The notes: generated from the letters alone by a model not told the origin. A stretch of DNA of 64,000 nt from Patiria miniata (GCF_015706575.1 NW_024037068.1:3004539-3068538); one strand, 5' to 3'; counted from the first letter of the stretch, positions 34,820-47,514 are shown. Numbers and translations: made by a program.

Positions 34820-35520
34820 AGAGTGATCAGGACCAATACAGTTCTGTAGATATTGGCCCTCAAAATATGCACTTTTAATATGACGTCACATGTCACGTGA
34901 TGACGTGATCGTGACTGACATCACTTTAATGTTCATCTGTAAAACATCTCAGTTTAGGTACATACCGGTACCAAGTTTTAACCCGATCAGACCTGCAGTT
35001 CTGTAGATACGGTATTGGCCTTCAAAATGTGCACTTTAATGTGACGTCACATGTCACGTGATGATGTCATCATGACGTCACTTCAATTTTCATCTATAAT
35101 ACATCCCAGTATACATGTAGGTACCGGTACATACCAATTTTCAACCCAATCAGACGAGTTGTTCTGTAGATATTGGCATTCAAAATATGTACTTTTAATG
35201 TGATGTCACGTGTCAAGTGATAACGTCATTTTCATCTATAACACATCCCGGTTTGGTTTCGTACCAAGTTTCAAACCCAATCAGACCTGTACTTCTGCAG
35301 ATATTGGCCTTCAAAATATGCACATTTAATATAATGTCACTTGTCACGTGATGACATCATCGTGACGTCACTAACATCCCGGTCTAGGTACATACCAATT
35401 TTGAACCCAATCGGACCTGTAGTTCTGGAGATATAGGCCTTCAAAATGTGCACCTATATTGTGACGTCACAGGTCACATGATGATGTCAATGTGCGGCGC
35501 ACATTTTCAGATGCTGGTCT
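34820..35520. repeat. Five tandem units of 130-165 bp rich in TGACGTCA and CACGTG words
   Basis: Copies start near 34843, 35002, 35161, 35292 and 35423 at ttctgtagatattggcc. Each carries one or more of tgacgtcac, tcacgtgatga, gacgtcat. These match CRE (ATF/CREB) and E-box core sequences, but they are repeat-borne and regulatory function is unproven. They lie in the intron between E2 and E3 of gene A. Confidence 0.85.
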
Positions 35521-37130
35521 AAGTGTGTGCAGAGTATAAAGGCAATCGGATTGATTTTAGTTGTCAAAGTGCTGGTAACAAAAAATACGAAACGTCAGTC
35601 CTTCATTTTTAAGGAACGCGATCGCGCAGGCGCTCCTACTGTGCTTCTCGACTGTCTCGAAGGAGCGCCAAAAATAGCACTCCTCAGAAATCCAAAAGAG
35701 GGCTCGTCAAACAGGGGAAGTTTAAAAATAAGAAGTGATAAAAGCGCAAAGGATTTTAAGTCTTAAGCTACACGTATTTTTCGTTGGTATAAGCCCAAAC
35801 TCACGTTAATATGCTACTGGACATCGCTAAAAATGAACGAACACCGAGCTCGTACGTACTGTATAAGATCGTGTGTGTACAGCGGTTGTATACTGTGCAT
35901 GCACAATCTGCATATCGCATAGAGCTGCATGAAAACACGTGGGCCCGTACGTGTGAGTGCAGCAGTGACTGGTTCCCGCTGCGCCACGCACTAAGTCCCA
36001 ATGAAGGCATGATGAAAATGTGGTAACCAGTCAATGTAATAGGACGATCTTTGCAAGCTTAATCACAGAACTTGATCTTTCTTGTCTGTGTATGTACATG
36101 TATTTCCCGTGTTCATGAATTTATTTTGAGGAAGTTTTACTGGTATGTGAAGTGAAACGATGCAGCTTGTTTCACCGAAATCCTATACCGTAAAATGAGT
36201 CTCATTCCCGGCCCACCACACACAGTGCATCAACAAACGCTCGTACTAGTGCGAAGTTCAGACGTTGTTAGCCAGTTTCTCATCGTGACTAGCATTGTGT
36301 ATACTTGACCTGCATTTTCCATTATTTTTAAGATTATCGACGGCAGATATTTTCGATAAAACTTAAGGCAAGTTTGTGTCCTTTTGAGGCTCTTTTTGTA
36401 ATGCTTTCGTAGAGCAATTGAAATAGTTCAGGCTGAAAATTTCATATAATTTTAACGAATCTGAAAGCAAATATTCAGTTGCTTTCTATGTGACATTTAT
36501 TAACTCTCCATTTTCCAAGTATAATCAAGTGATGAACCAACTGACAACTGTATTAAAAAATGAAAGCCTAAGCAGTAGTCAAACCTTTTATTAATCTCCA
36601 TTTAGTTAGTTTTTTAAAATAAATTTACCTTGTCTTACAGTTAAAAACGAAAAAAGTAACGCAACTTGAGCATATGTTATTATGCAAAAAATAATAATGC
36701 AGCCCCTTGAATAAATCCTTATATTCAAAATAAAACAAAAACAATGGTAAATCTCCGTAGATTTTAAGGAGAGCGATTTGCTCTCCTCAAATATTTGAGG
36801 AGAGCGATTTATAGCTCTCCTGGATTTTCTTTAAATGAAGGACTGGTACGTACAAATGCTATGGGCAAAAATGACTGGGGAAAAAATCTTAACGAAAACA
36901 AAGGCTGTTTCGGCCGGTTGCCGAAACAGTCAATTACATTTTTCAAGCTCCCCCATCCACTTACAAAAGGAATCTCTCCTGAGTTCTGAACTACACCCAT
37001 GCTGAACAAAGGACAATTTGTTTCTTGCTTTATATTTGTGTCTACTGTAATTTTTGTTTCATCCACCATTGAACAAGTGTTCAGTTGATGTTCTACTACA
37101 CACGAATTGGAAGAAAAAAAATACACTTAC
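35521..37130. other. Gene A intron
   Basis: A block at about 36070-36480 is homologous to 52440-52825 in gene B (shared ttgtctgtgtatgta, gactagc.ttgtg, attttccattattttt words), but in B it lies between E1 and E2 and here after E2. A block at 36900-37090 matches 32870-33020. No exon seen. Confidence 0.6.
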
Positions 37131-37191
37131 CACATTTTTCAGGTTTCAACCGCTTGGTTGACTCAGGCAGTTCAAACTCCCTCTCGTTATT
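37131..37191 (-). CDS. Gene A exon E2
   Basis: A 61-bp exon, acceptor tcgtttag, donor GTAAGTG, phase 0 to 1, encoding NNEREFELPESTKRLKPEKC. Three homologous exons (here, 33061-33121 and 51252-51330 in gene B) share both splice sites, phases and flanking intron sequence (ctaaa.gaaagaga.gaaa and gttgcca.agag.gaa...gcaat.ttacaaa). Such conservation of a tiny exon is strong evidence that it is real. Charged and hydrophilic; no domain recognised. Confidence 0.68.
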
Positions 37192-37549
37192 CTAAACGAA
37201 AGAGAAGAAATGGAAGTGAAAACCGAGCTAGCATGCCACATTTAGTTGCCAGAGAGAGAGAGGAAGGCAATCTTACAAAAGATGCAAGGCAAAAAAAGAA
37301 TTTGTTGTGTCTGTCATCTGGGGAGACGCGATGACGAAACCGTTCATCTTAGACCAGATTTTTCTGGTGCCGAAGCGATCATGTGGTTTAGTGATCACTT
37401 TGGTATCACAAGGTTCCAAAGTGGTCTAAGGATAGAAGATTTCAATAGAAAATTCATACAGTTTCTTCATAAAGATGCTACAGGTTTTTTTTTGGTAGAA
37501 ATTCTATAAAACGTTGGACCTCTTTGATTTTCTAAAGAATGAAGATTTT

Positions 37550-38065
37550 TATGCCCTGCGGCGAAGCCGAAGGGGCATACTGTTTCCGCATTGCCCTTCT
37601 GTGGGTGGGTGGGTGTGTGTGTGTTCGGACAAATCTTGTCAGCGCGATAACTTGAGAAATACTTAACATATGAACTTCAAATTTGGTTTGTGTATTGTTC
37701 TTGGTAATCCTAAGAACCCTTTTGCATTTGGGGCCGAAAGGTCAAGGGTCAAGGTCACAGTGACTAAAACAAAAGAAATTTTGTCAGCGTGATAACTTGA
37801 GAAATACTTTACATGTGAACTTCAAATTTAGTTTGTGTATTGTTCTTGGTAATCCTAAGAAGCCTATTGCATTTGGGGCCGAAAGGTCAAGGGTCAGGTC
37901 ACAGTGGCTAAAACAAAAGGAATTTTGTCAGCGCGATAACTTGAGAAATACTTTACATGTGAACTGCAAATTTGGTTTGTGTATTGTTCTTGGTAATCCA
38001 AATAGGCCTATCGCATTGGGGTCGAAAGGTCAAGGGTCAAGGTCACAGTTGCTAAAACAATAGAA
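37550..38065. repeat. Three units of the 145-bp repeat
   Basis: Starts with ccctgcggcgaagccgaagg and a gggtgggtgggtgtgtgtgtg run, followed by three copies of the unit described at 34250-34530. It lies in the intron between E1 and E2 of gene A. Confidence 0.85.
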
Positions 38066-38501
38066 ATCTTGTATTTATTCTGAGATCATAGGGATTAGGG
38101 ATTAATTCATATAAAACCTACAGAAGACACTAATGCTGTCAATGAACGTTCCATGTGACCAAGGTACATAAGTTGATGTTAAAAGAGTGGTGTTATGTCA
38201 TGGGAACTGTCACGGTTGCGGGGCATTTGTGTTTGTAAACACACCTGACTTGTTTTTCATGAAATTGCTGTACTATAACATGACTGCCTGCTGCAACTAC
38301 GTGTAAATCTAATGAGCATGTACGTACATGGAGTAAACAAAAGAGATGTGGCTATAAACCATGGAGCCAAGGTTAGACCATTGATTTACTTGTGTAAACA
38401 CATTTTTTTTCTTTGTGGAGAATGTTGAATTTCTGATGTAAACCTAAAAACAAGCACCAAAATCCGTCAACATTTGTTACACAGGAATTTTAAAAACTCA
38501 C

Positions 38502-38522
38502 CTGTACGTTTATCATTGACAT
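38502..38522 (-). CDS. Gene A exon E1 (start codon exon)
   Basis: ATG at 38522-38520 (context taaaATGT) gives MSMINVQ, then a GTGAGT donor in phase 0, matching the phase-0 acceptor of E2. The ATG lies about 37 bp downstream of a TATA box, so the 5' UTR would be only about 14 bases. No signal peptide, so the product is probably intracellular. Predicted gene A product: E1-E2-E3-E2'-E3', about 240 residues, hydrophilic, of unknown function. Confidence 0.55.
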
Positions 38523-38558
38523 TTTACTGCCAGGTGCCAAAAATAGGCTCTTCACAGG

Positions 38559-38630
38559 TTTATATACTCGCGCATCAAGCGGAAGTTGTGCAACAGGCAG
38601 TGGCCTGATTTTTTTAGACAACGTGATTGG
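38559..38630 (-). promoter_or_regulatory. Gene A core promoter: TATA box and CCAAT box
   Basis: TATATAAA lies at 38566-38559 and CCAAT at 38630-38626 on the minus strand, with aaaaaatcagg between them. Gene B has TATATAAAA at 53130-53122, the same aaaaaatcagg word and CCAAT at 53237-53233. The spacing is 60 versus 103 bp. Three matching elements in the same order upstream of paralogous first exons make this a credible promoter. Confidence 0.65.
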
Positions 38631-38639
38631 TGCTCATAC

Positions 38640-40618
38640 AATGATGTCATGTTCTATTCCTGCCGGCATATTGCGTGCGCATCACTGGGAATTCCAAGTT
38701 GTGCAATTGTTGTGTAAACTTTAAAGGGAATAATAGGCCTACGTCATTTGCTTTTGCTGTAATTTCAGAAATGGATGGATTTGGGGGTTGGTAATAATAG
38801 CAAATATTGTTACAATGACTTTTTAAAAAAACTTTTTGGGTTCGTATATGCTATACAAACCAAGAAAACCATCATTTTCCTGTAGTCTGGTTCCGTGACT
38901 CCATTTAAGATGAAACGAAGCAATGTATAGCTGTTGAGGGATTGTAAGGTCAAGGAACCAGTCTAGCAGGCTTGTACCCGTTCATAGGTGTGTAATCGAT
39001 TGCAAATAAATGTGGACTTACTAAATATGGCCAATTGGGGTCAGTAATTGAAAAGAGCCATTTTTTTTTCCAACGCAGGTTGGCCGATCAGCGTTGGAAA
39101 TTGATACGAAAATGCTATTTTTACAGGATGCTTTAGACTGTCATTCACTAACAGTCCAGTAAGATATTTCAAAATAATTTGGTAGTTATATTTGCTGATG
39201 TTTGTATTTTCCCTTTAATCCATCATACTTCAACCTCGTCCCCAGTGCACTTTATTCCAACCTCGTTTCCAATAGTAAGCCCTGGATAGGAAACTTCCTT
39301 CCTGTATCCTGATTCGATATGGCAATTTGCTAGTAATGGATTTATATCGTGTACTTGGTATTTTCACGACCATTGTAATATAACGTCCACACACCTTCTA
39401 AAAAAACCTTTCCTTTCCAATTTGCGCATATTAATATAAAATGGGATATTGCATATTGGCAGGATAAGATTGTAACAATTGAACTTCGACAACAAGTGTG
39501 TTTTCGGAACTCACGGCACGACGAATTGATGTTGTATTTACCCCAGCATACAAAACAAACGGTAATGTAATGCACAGGTTGATCATACCTATGCCCAAGA
39601 GTATTTTACAATGTTGCAATCAACATTCTGAAACAGGTTTACTTTTACTCACTGGAGATATTTGTTTGAATTTTGGTAAGAGATGAAGAGTTAGATCGAG
39701 ATTGCATGTCAAAATATGGCTCCCCTCAATGTTGTTTTTAGAAATTTGAAAGTTGAGCTACATCGTACTTTGCCTGTTAACAATTCTGCCAAAAACTGAC
39801 TTGCATGATGCTATTAATGTGGAAAGAAATGCTCGAGTTGGCCATTCAAAAATGTGGTTTTGCTATTTGATATTGTTTGCCCTTCAATGCAATGAGTCTA
39901 GCAGGCCTAATGGTGTTTAATATTTTTAAGTCATCCTTTTGTCATACATGGCACTTCATAGAAAGGTCATGTGTTTTGATGGGACCCTAGAATAACAATG
40001 TACATGATTTACTTGTGACAGACATATATACATTTCAAATTTGTTTGCACGACATATATTGCATTCGACTTTGGTATTTTTCCGTTTTATTCAATTTACT
40101 CAATGCATCCATTGCCATATAGGTCTATTTCTCATGAGGGGAATTTCCACTTGTGCCCACAAAACTTAGTAGAATCCATTGAATTCAAGTTTTTTCTCAC
40201 CTTTCCTATGGGCAGATTGAGGGGTTAGGAGGTTTACAGAAAAACCCAGGCAACAAACAAACAAACTTAACAAACAAACAACCCAACACAACCATTGACA
40301 CAAATGCTTTTATGGTCTATAAATCAGTATTTTAGTGCCATATTTAATAGGCTCCTATGATTGACGTAGGCTCTCTATAATTTGATTGGTTGTTCTGCAC
40401 TGCCAGTTGGGAACATGTGCGTTCTTTTTATGTTTCGGGCTATGATATGCTAAATGACAAACATATGGACAAAGGGGTGCATGTGGAACACGCACTTTGA
40501 GCATGTACTTTGTGACCTGGTTTTGTGCATGTACATATAAAGCATTCAGAGTCCACTCACTACGTGCATGCACAGTTTACAAGCAGACAAAAATAAATTA
40601 CAAGCAAACTAAGTACAA
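38640..40618. other. Intergenic region upstream of gene A
   Basis: No exon recognised. From about 39880 the repeat family that also appears at 42.0, 43.2-43.6, 44.3 and 56.0 kb begins (tttctcatgaggggaa; cattgaattcaagcttttt). Confidence 0.5.
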
Positions 40619-40925
40619 CAGGGCCCAATTTCATAGCTGCTTAACAGTAAGCAGAAAAGTTGTGCTTACTACAGCAGAAAATCATGCTGTTGCTTAAGCA
40701 CTATTTCATGCTAACGGTTGCGCGCAAATGAAGATTTCTATTGTTACATCACTGATTTAAGCAAAGTTTTCTTCTGGGGTTAAGCGTGCTTTTGCTGTGC
40801 TTAGGCCTACCATGGAGGATTAAGAACCCTCCATGGGCCTACTGCTTAACGGTCCCTGATGAAATAGATGGAGGCTTGGTAAGCGCAAAGTCGGCTGTTA
40901 AGCAGCGCTATGAAATTGGGCCCTG
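40619..40925. mobile_element. MITE, 307 bp, CAGGGCCCAATTTCATAG ends
   Basis: Perfect inverted CAGGGCCCAATTTCATAG ends followed by ctgcttaacag words. Internal copies of cttaagcac. No target duplication is apparent. A degenerate relative is at 46243-46622. Confidence 0.85.
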
Positions 40926-41009
40926 CTCATTGGCCCTGAGCCAGGCTTTGTCAAGTATTACAGAACAATTAAGATCTCCGATTGGCAGGTTACCCCTCCA
41001 ATTTATAAT

Positions 41010-41276
41010 CCCAATGCCTGTGTTCCCAATCCCTGTGTTACCCAACCCTTATGTTCGATCCCCATAAGTCCCTATGTTCCCCAATCCCTACAAATGTATG
41101 TTCCCCAATCCCTACGTTCCCCAATCCCTATGTTTCCCAATCCTATAGGGTTAGGTTTAGAGACTGGGGAACATTAGTATCGGGAAACATAGGGATTGGG
41201 AAGCATAGGGTTTGGGGAACATAGGTACTAGGGAACATATGAAATGGGAAACATTGGGACTGCGGAACGTAGTACA
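41010..41276. repeat. Foldback of ATGTTCCCCAATCCCT repeats
   Basis: The left half repeats atgttccccaatccct about eight times; the right half repeats its reverse complement agggattggggaacat with variants. The halves meet at a cctatagggtt centre, so the whole could form an imperfect hairpin. Confidence 0.85.
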
Positions 41277-43124
41277 TGTATGCACCCCTGTGAACTACTT
41301 CTCAAATGTTCAATTTACACACTATCCATTAGACAATAGACTAAACAAAAATATCTACAGGAAGACAGCAGAACTGTCTTGATTACCGAGAACTACAATC
41401 ACAGAATTTTGGCGATTCTGCTATCAAAATAAGTTTATATCGAATTGTTATACGGTACATGTACGTGATTCCAATGCCTGGCTGCTACAATCCCGGCTGA
41501 TGAAATTTGATCGTTGTTATGAAATTCCCGCCAATGAAATGCAGTTTATATAGTTTCACAAAAGGACTTGAATCCTAAATAGGGTGTCATGTGCACAGGC
41601 TGATTGTGACCAAGTTTGACATTTTGTTTGTTTTTCGGGCTGTGATAAGCTTATTGACAGTATGCATGTGCACTTGAACATGTAAAGTTTACGACCTGGT
41701 CAGAGTCTAATTATACACATCAGCATACAGAATGTAAACAGTACTTTCAATTTATAAGCAGACAAAAATAAAGTACAAGCAAACACAGAAAACAACCAAC
41801 CCTACTGGAAAAACAAAGGTCCCAAGTACACAATAGTTATATATCAAAAGCCTATATATGCAGAGTGTGTCATGGAGTCAGTCTGAAGCACCGGTGGAAT
41901 TGAATGTAAAATGCACTTACATCTCACTCGGCAATTAATAATTGCCAACATTACTGACACATTAATTAATCTATTAGTCAGTGTGATGTTGTCAAATTAT
42001 TTCAATTCATCTATTTTCATGTGCTTATTTCTCATGAGGGGAAGTCCCGCTTGTTCCCACCAAATTCAATAGGATCCATTGAATTCAAGCTTTTTCACCT
42101 TCTCTATGGGCAGATCAAGGGGCTATGGGACGGTTTACACAAAACAAACACCGGTACCCTGTCAACAAGCAACCAAACATGCCTGCTTTCTGTAAACTGC
42201 ATGGTGTTGGATTTTTTTTCATTTAATTTTTTTTATGTTCATGTTTATGTATACATCTTCTTGCCAAATTTCTAACCAAATATTCCTGCATATGGACCAT
42301 GTGCCATATGATGTCATGCTACAGGCAACCGTTAGCGAAATATTGAAGCATCTTTCACATGTGATTTGCATCACATTTAACATTATGGTATGTCAACACT
42401 TTATACCATTCAATAGGTATTCGTGTACATGCAGTGCACATTTGTAGAGAACCATTTACTGAAAAATGGCACCACTTGACTGCAGAAAAATTCACCACAA
42501 GACGCTAAAATTGGACTACAGTATATACTGAATGTACGGTTTAAGTTTAAAGCAAATTCCAGTAGATCCTGAATATAAAGAAAATTGTAAAAAGCCATAA
42601 AAATCTGAATACTTTACCACCGAGCCTAGAATTCCAGGGAGGTGGCAAGTATTTTGTGATGTTGCAATTGATGTTGGTAAAGTATGTGAAAGAACATAGT
42701 TCCACGACTAAGTTCTCCAGATACGGTAGGCCTATTGGACTTTGAAATATGCACCTTTAAGATGACATCTCATGACCCAGGATGATTTGCGAGGGAACAA
42801 AAAGAAGACAGAAAAAAAATCAGAACAAAAGGAAAGGCTTTTGCACAAATTTGCAAAAAGCCAAAAATCTGACTGGCCTGAAACACCCCCCCCCCCATTT
42901 TTTTTGGATATCCCGTCCCCCCTTGCTGGTACCCGGTAGTAACTAACATTTATCACAAGCCAATTATGGCCTATCACACTGGTGTTTCCGTGGCATGAAA
43001 CAACTGAGAAGATTTCTGTTCCCCCTGAAATATGGATTGGATGCCAGTCCATTGCAGGTTACCCGGTACTCCCGAGCTACTGCAGATCAGTGCTGGTACC
43101 CATGTATACTCAGGGGGCCAGGGG

Positions 43125-43200
43125 AGGTAAAGTGGCTTGCCAGGGGGCAACATATTGCCAGCAGTTGGATTCGAACCCCTGACCCTAGGCAAAGCTCCAC
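43125..43200 (-). repeat. tRNA-like SINE fragment
   Basis: The minus strand reads gtcaggggttcgaatccaac, a good B box, followed by the gcaagccactt tail. Related pieces are at 44180-44250, 45605-45705, 55595-55665 and 57352-57445. Confidence 0.55.
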
Positions 43201-44922
43201 CATGTCAGTATCTTCTGAATTGGTATTCAATATTTCAAAGTCATCCTTTTGTCATGGTACTTTGCATAGAAAAGTCATGTGTTTTGATGGGATCCTAGAA
43301 TAGAACTTACAATGTACATGGTTTGACAGATGCTACCGTAATTTACAAGCAGATAGGCTTAATTAGTTAAATTTTTCATTTTCATGCCATGTTATATATG
43401 ATGGAAATATTGAGCAAAATATTTTTTGACAAATTATTTCAATGTTTTGCCAAGGGGTTATTTCTCATGAGGGGAATTCCCACTTGTTCCCACAAAATTC
43501 AATTGAATTCAAGCTTTTTCACCTTCACCATGGGCAGAGTCAATGAGTTACAGTGTTTTCACAACAAACAAGGGTACCTTGGCAACAAGCAAACAAATAT
43601 ATATGCCTACTTTGTTGTTTGTGCTGTGTTTGCCTCGCCTGGACTTTTTAAAAGAAAGAGACTATATATATGCAATCACTATGTCTGTCCATATGTATGT
43701 ACATGTAGTATGTAGGCCTTAGTAGTATATATATATACCTACCCTATTTTCAAAAGCCATGTACTCGGAAGCAGAACTATTTTTTTTTGCCTAATGTACA
43801 TCACCTTTAAATTACACATTCATAAATACCGAAGAGAGTTTAGCCATTCCCATTAAACACTTTTCCAGTGTCACTTGAAATTGGGACTCCTTTGAAATCC
43901 ACTACCTTTTACTGTTTTATTGGTTGAACGTTCACAATCCTCACATAAACATCCGCATGTGCAATACTACCAGTGAGTCAGTATTTCAGTGTCCTAAATT
44001 CACAACTTACTCACCACAGCTGCATCTGCGGGTCTTCGCGTCGTACGCGCGATGTGCGCGCCACTCTCCATAAAAGGAGTTATTTTTACGTCTTACTTGC
44101 GAGCTGGAAACTCTTATTATAAAGCTAGAGGGGCAAAAAGTAAAATTGTTGAGCAAAATCGTTGGAAATTTTTGACTTGTTTGGCATGAAGCAGCTAGAT
44201 TTGAACCCCTGACTGTCTGATCATGAGTCGCGAACCCTATAGGCCACACTCTATAGGCCCCCCCCCCCCCTACACCACTGGGTGGGGGGCCCAAATTATT
44301 TCAATTCATCCATTGTCATCGGCTTATTTCTCATCAGGGGAATTAAGTCCCGCTTGTTCCCACAAAATTCAATAGGATCCATTGAATTCAAGCTTTTTCA
44401 CCTTCTCCATGGGCAGATCAAGGGGTTACGGGACGGTTTACTCACAAAAAAACACCGGTACCCTGTCAACAAGCAACCAAATAACATGCCTGCTTTCTGT
44501 AAACTGCATGGTGGTTGATGTCAACACTCCTGGTGTGCTGACATTTTTAATAAGTTACAGTGTTTTCACAAAACAAATATGGGTACCCTGGCAACAAGCA
44601 AACAAATATGCCTATACTTTCAATAAAATGTTGTTTGTGACTTTGTCCAAGAAAGAGACTATGGGATTATTATGTCTGTCCATAATTGTAGTCCTAGCCT
44701 ACATGTACATACATGTACCGGTACATACATACATGTACATGTTTGCAGTATGTACAAAATGTATGTCTGTGGTATTTTGATTAAAATTTCTTAAAATTGG
44801 TCTCATTTCAATGGTTGCTGTCCAATTGGAATCAAACTTGAATAGATGCATCTGTATACATCTTCCTGTCAAATTTCTATCTAAACATTCTTGCATAATT
44901 AATAGAGCATGTGCCTCTATAT

Positions 44923-45363
44923 GTGACCCGCTCTGCAAAAATGAGTCTGATGTCGCATAATTTGAATTCAAGCTTTGGCCATTTTGAAATGGAAAAGTAA
45001 AAATTTGCTCAAAATTTGGATTTTTTGTTTTTGTTTTATTTTGGTTGTTTGATAGTTTTAGTTCCAATATCTTACACAGAAATGTAAATATTGTAAGAAA
45101 AAGAAAAAAATATATGAATCTTTGGTGCTTTTCTTGGTTAGTTACAGTGTATTTGTCATTTTTCAAAGCCTTTTTTCTGCATTGAGACACTTCTAGCTTT
45201 GCAAAAACTTGACAGAATGAAACAAGCACAACAATGCAAACAAATGTCCTAGAGAGGTCCGTGATATACCAAATGAAAGCTTATTTCATTCCCATTTTAT
45301 TTATGTAGTTAACTCAAAATGTCAGTTTTGCCACAACAGACTCATTTTTGCGGAGCGGGTCAC
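44923..45363. mobile_element. MITE, 441 bp, GTGACCCGCTCTGC ends, empty site in the duplicate
   Basis: Inverted ends GTGACCCGCTCTGCAAAAAT and (reverse complement) GTGACCCGCTCCGCAAAAAT, flanked by ATAT on both sides. The second duplication unit at 57090-57110 has the uninterrupted sequence (gttatatatgccaacagg), so this MITE arrived after the segmental duplication or was lost from the other unit. Confidence 0.9.
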
Positions 45364-45604
45364 ATATGCCAACAGGCAACTGCTGGGCAAAACATGCATC
45401 TTTTCACATGTTATTTGGCCCACATCATTGAACAGTATTGTCAATCCCTTGAAACCATTCAAAATTTCAAGAGGTATTTCAAAATCAAGCCGGCATTTCC
45501 TTGGCATGAAACAATTAGTGAGCATATTTTTGGTCCCCTGAAATACGGATGGGATGCCAGTCCATCACTCTTGCCGGTACCCATTTATACTCCTGGACGG
45601 AGAG

Positions 45605-45705
45605 AGGCAAGTGGAGGTGAAGTGGCTTGCCCAAGGACACAACATATGACCAGCAGCTGGATTTGAACCCCTGACCGTCCGATCAAACACTAGGCCACTC
45701 TCCAC
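45605..45705 (-). repeat. tRNA-derived SINE-like sequence (duplicated at 57352-57445)
   Basis: The minus strand contains agtggcctagtg (A-box-like), aggggttcaaatccag (B box) and ccttgggcaagccacttcac. The last word is a segment I have seen in many metazoan SINE-like sequences. Both copies are part of the segmental duplication. Confidence 0.6.
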
Positions 45706-46242
45706 AGTGCCAATATTTGGTATAAATTAGTATTCAATTTTTCATTCCAAGTCATATGCTTTTGTCATATACATGTATTGCACTTCATACAGGTGACATT
45801 TTTTTTTAACTCCAGCAGAATGTCATGATAGCAAAATCAGGGTATTTCTCATCAGGGGAATTCCAGTTTTCTTTTCAAACACCTGGACATCCACTGGATG
45901 TGAAACTTGCTGAGGTTTCAACTTTCATTGTACAAGTTGGCACACATTCATGCACGAATGGCTTCTATAAATTTAAGCCGACATTTGAAGAAAAAAAGTA
46001 GGGATAAAATGAAAGCCGCAGCGCCGCAAACACTTTTGGGGCAAGCTCCATACAACAAATAGATTTGTTGATAGATTTGGATGATATGGTTGATAGATAG
46101 ATTTGGATGAAGGAAGTGTAATATCTTGAAATGTGCAAATTTTAATGCAAAAAAACGGGGGAAAAAACAGACAAGACATGCCGAGTAAACCTAGGTCCTA
46201 GAGTTCATAAAATTCTTCCTATATGACAGCACTGCCCCATTT

Positions 46243-46622
46243 CCCCTGGCCGGGGCAATTTCATGGCACTGCTTAACAGTTAGCAGAAAAGTTGTGCTTA
46301 CAGCAGGAAATTGACTGCTAACCCTAAGCACTATTTCATGGAATGGATGTGCTATAAGTTGGAGATTTCTGATGTTAAGTCACTGATTCAAGTAACTATT
46401 CCCCCTGGGTTCAAGCGTACTTTTGAGGTGCTTATACTGCTCACAATCTCAAGGGCGACAATCAGTTCTCAAAAGTGGGGGATGGGGGATGTACCTTGCT
46501 CAGGACTAATGCCAGCGCAAAGCCCTAACGACATGGGGTTTGGGGTGCATGCACGGTCTTCATGAAATAGAGGCTCTGTTAGCAGAAAATCATGTGCTTA
46601 ATAGCGCCATGTAAATGGGCCC
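46243..46622. mobile_element. Degenerate MITE related to 40619-40925, absent from the duplicate
   Basis: Begins ggggcaatttcatggcactg and ends cgccatgtaaatgggccca, an aged pair of inverted ends with cttaacagttagcag inside. Unit 2 (near 58105-58135) lacks it. Confidence 0.7.
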
Positions 46623-47514
46623 AGTCTAAATCTTAACCGGGCTAAGCCACGAGTACGTTCACCATCAGTCAGTGATAGTCAGTCAGTCAGTGTGGTACAA
46701 AGAGGATGTTTTAGTAAAATTAGCAAAAACTAACACATGACACCCATTTACAATGATCCGTTCTGCCAACAGCTGTGCACAATTCCATTTATTCCGGCAA
46801 ATGACCTCATAGTGAAACTTTGACATTTCAATAAAATATTTTGTTTTGTTTTTGTACGTAGGGTACCAAGACAAACTGATATTCTTGTGTGTCTATTAAT
46901 TAAGTTTTAAGTCACAAGTACACAGCCAAATTATTCAACATTGCAAAAAAACACATGATAGTGAAACTTTTAAAGTTGAAAGTTACATGACATACAATTA
47001 TAGAAAGGTAAATTACATGTGCAACTTTTTAGACTAAGAGTCTGATATATATTTGTAAGTCATTACCGGTTTACACAAATCACTCAAAATCTTAGTTCAC
47101 TTCGGTGTTGTACGCACTCAGACAAACCGATTTTTGTTTGTACCCATAAGTTAATTTTTTAATCACAATATCAGCCAGACTATTAAATAAGCCAAAAATA
47201 TGGTAAAATAACAATTATAATGTAAGTTACATCTGTTACTCTGTAAACTAAGATTTTGAGTGTTTTTTTGTAAGTTACTGATTTCACAAAAGTCACCTTT
47301 TGTTCTTTTAATTAAACAATTGCACACATACACAGATAAAGTAGATTTACAGTTGAATTTTCTCACTCAACTATTTGAAATCTTGATCAATGTTAAACTC
47401 CATTTAATCCGCACATCCATGGAGTGAAAAAAACAGACAAAAAACTCTGTTGAGAAAAATATCTGGAAAAACCCCATGAATAGTACTGATTAACATGGTT
47501 GCCGTGCAAGGCTA

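Larger units (their letters stand above)
40130..43610. repeat. Dispersed copies of a TTTCTCATGAGGGGAA repeat block
   Basis: The block (tttctcatgaggggaa, cttgttcccacaaaattcaa, ccattgaattcaagcttttt, catgggcagatcaaggggtta, accctgtcaacaagcaacc) occurs at about 40130, 42018 and 43450 here. It occurs again at 44325, 45840, 55995 and 57590. Around the 40.3-40.6 and 41.6-41.8 kb copies, longer sequence is shared (aagcagacaaaaataaa, gtgacctgg). It is a local low-copy family, and I could not define its ends. Confidence 0.75.

Noticed and set aside
41030-41280. CpG- or TATA-type promoter at the foldback
   Set aside because: Only inverted simple repeats; no core promoter words or downstream exon.
44699-45229. 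Minus-strand frame of 176 codons
   Set aside because: Runs through the MITE at 44923-45363 and low-complexity AT-rich DNA; absent from the other duplication unit.
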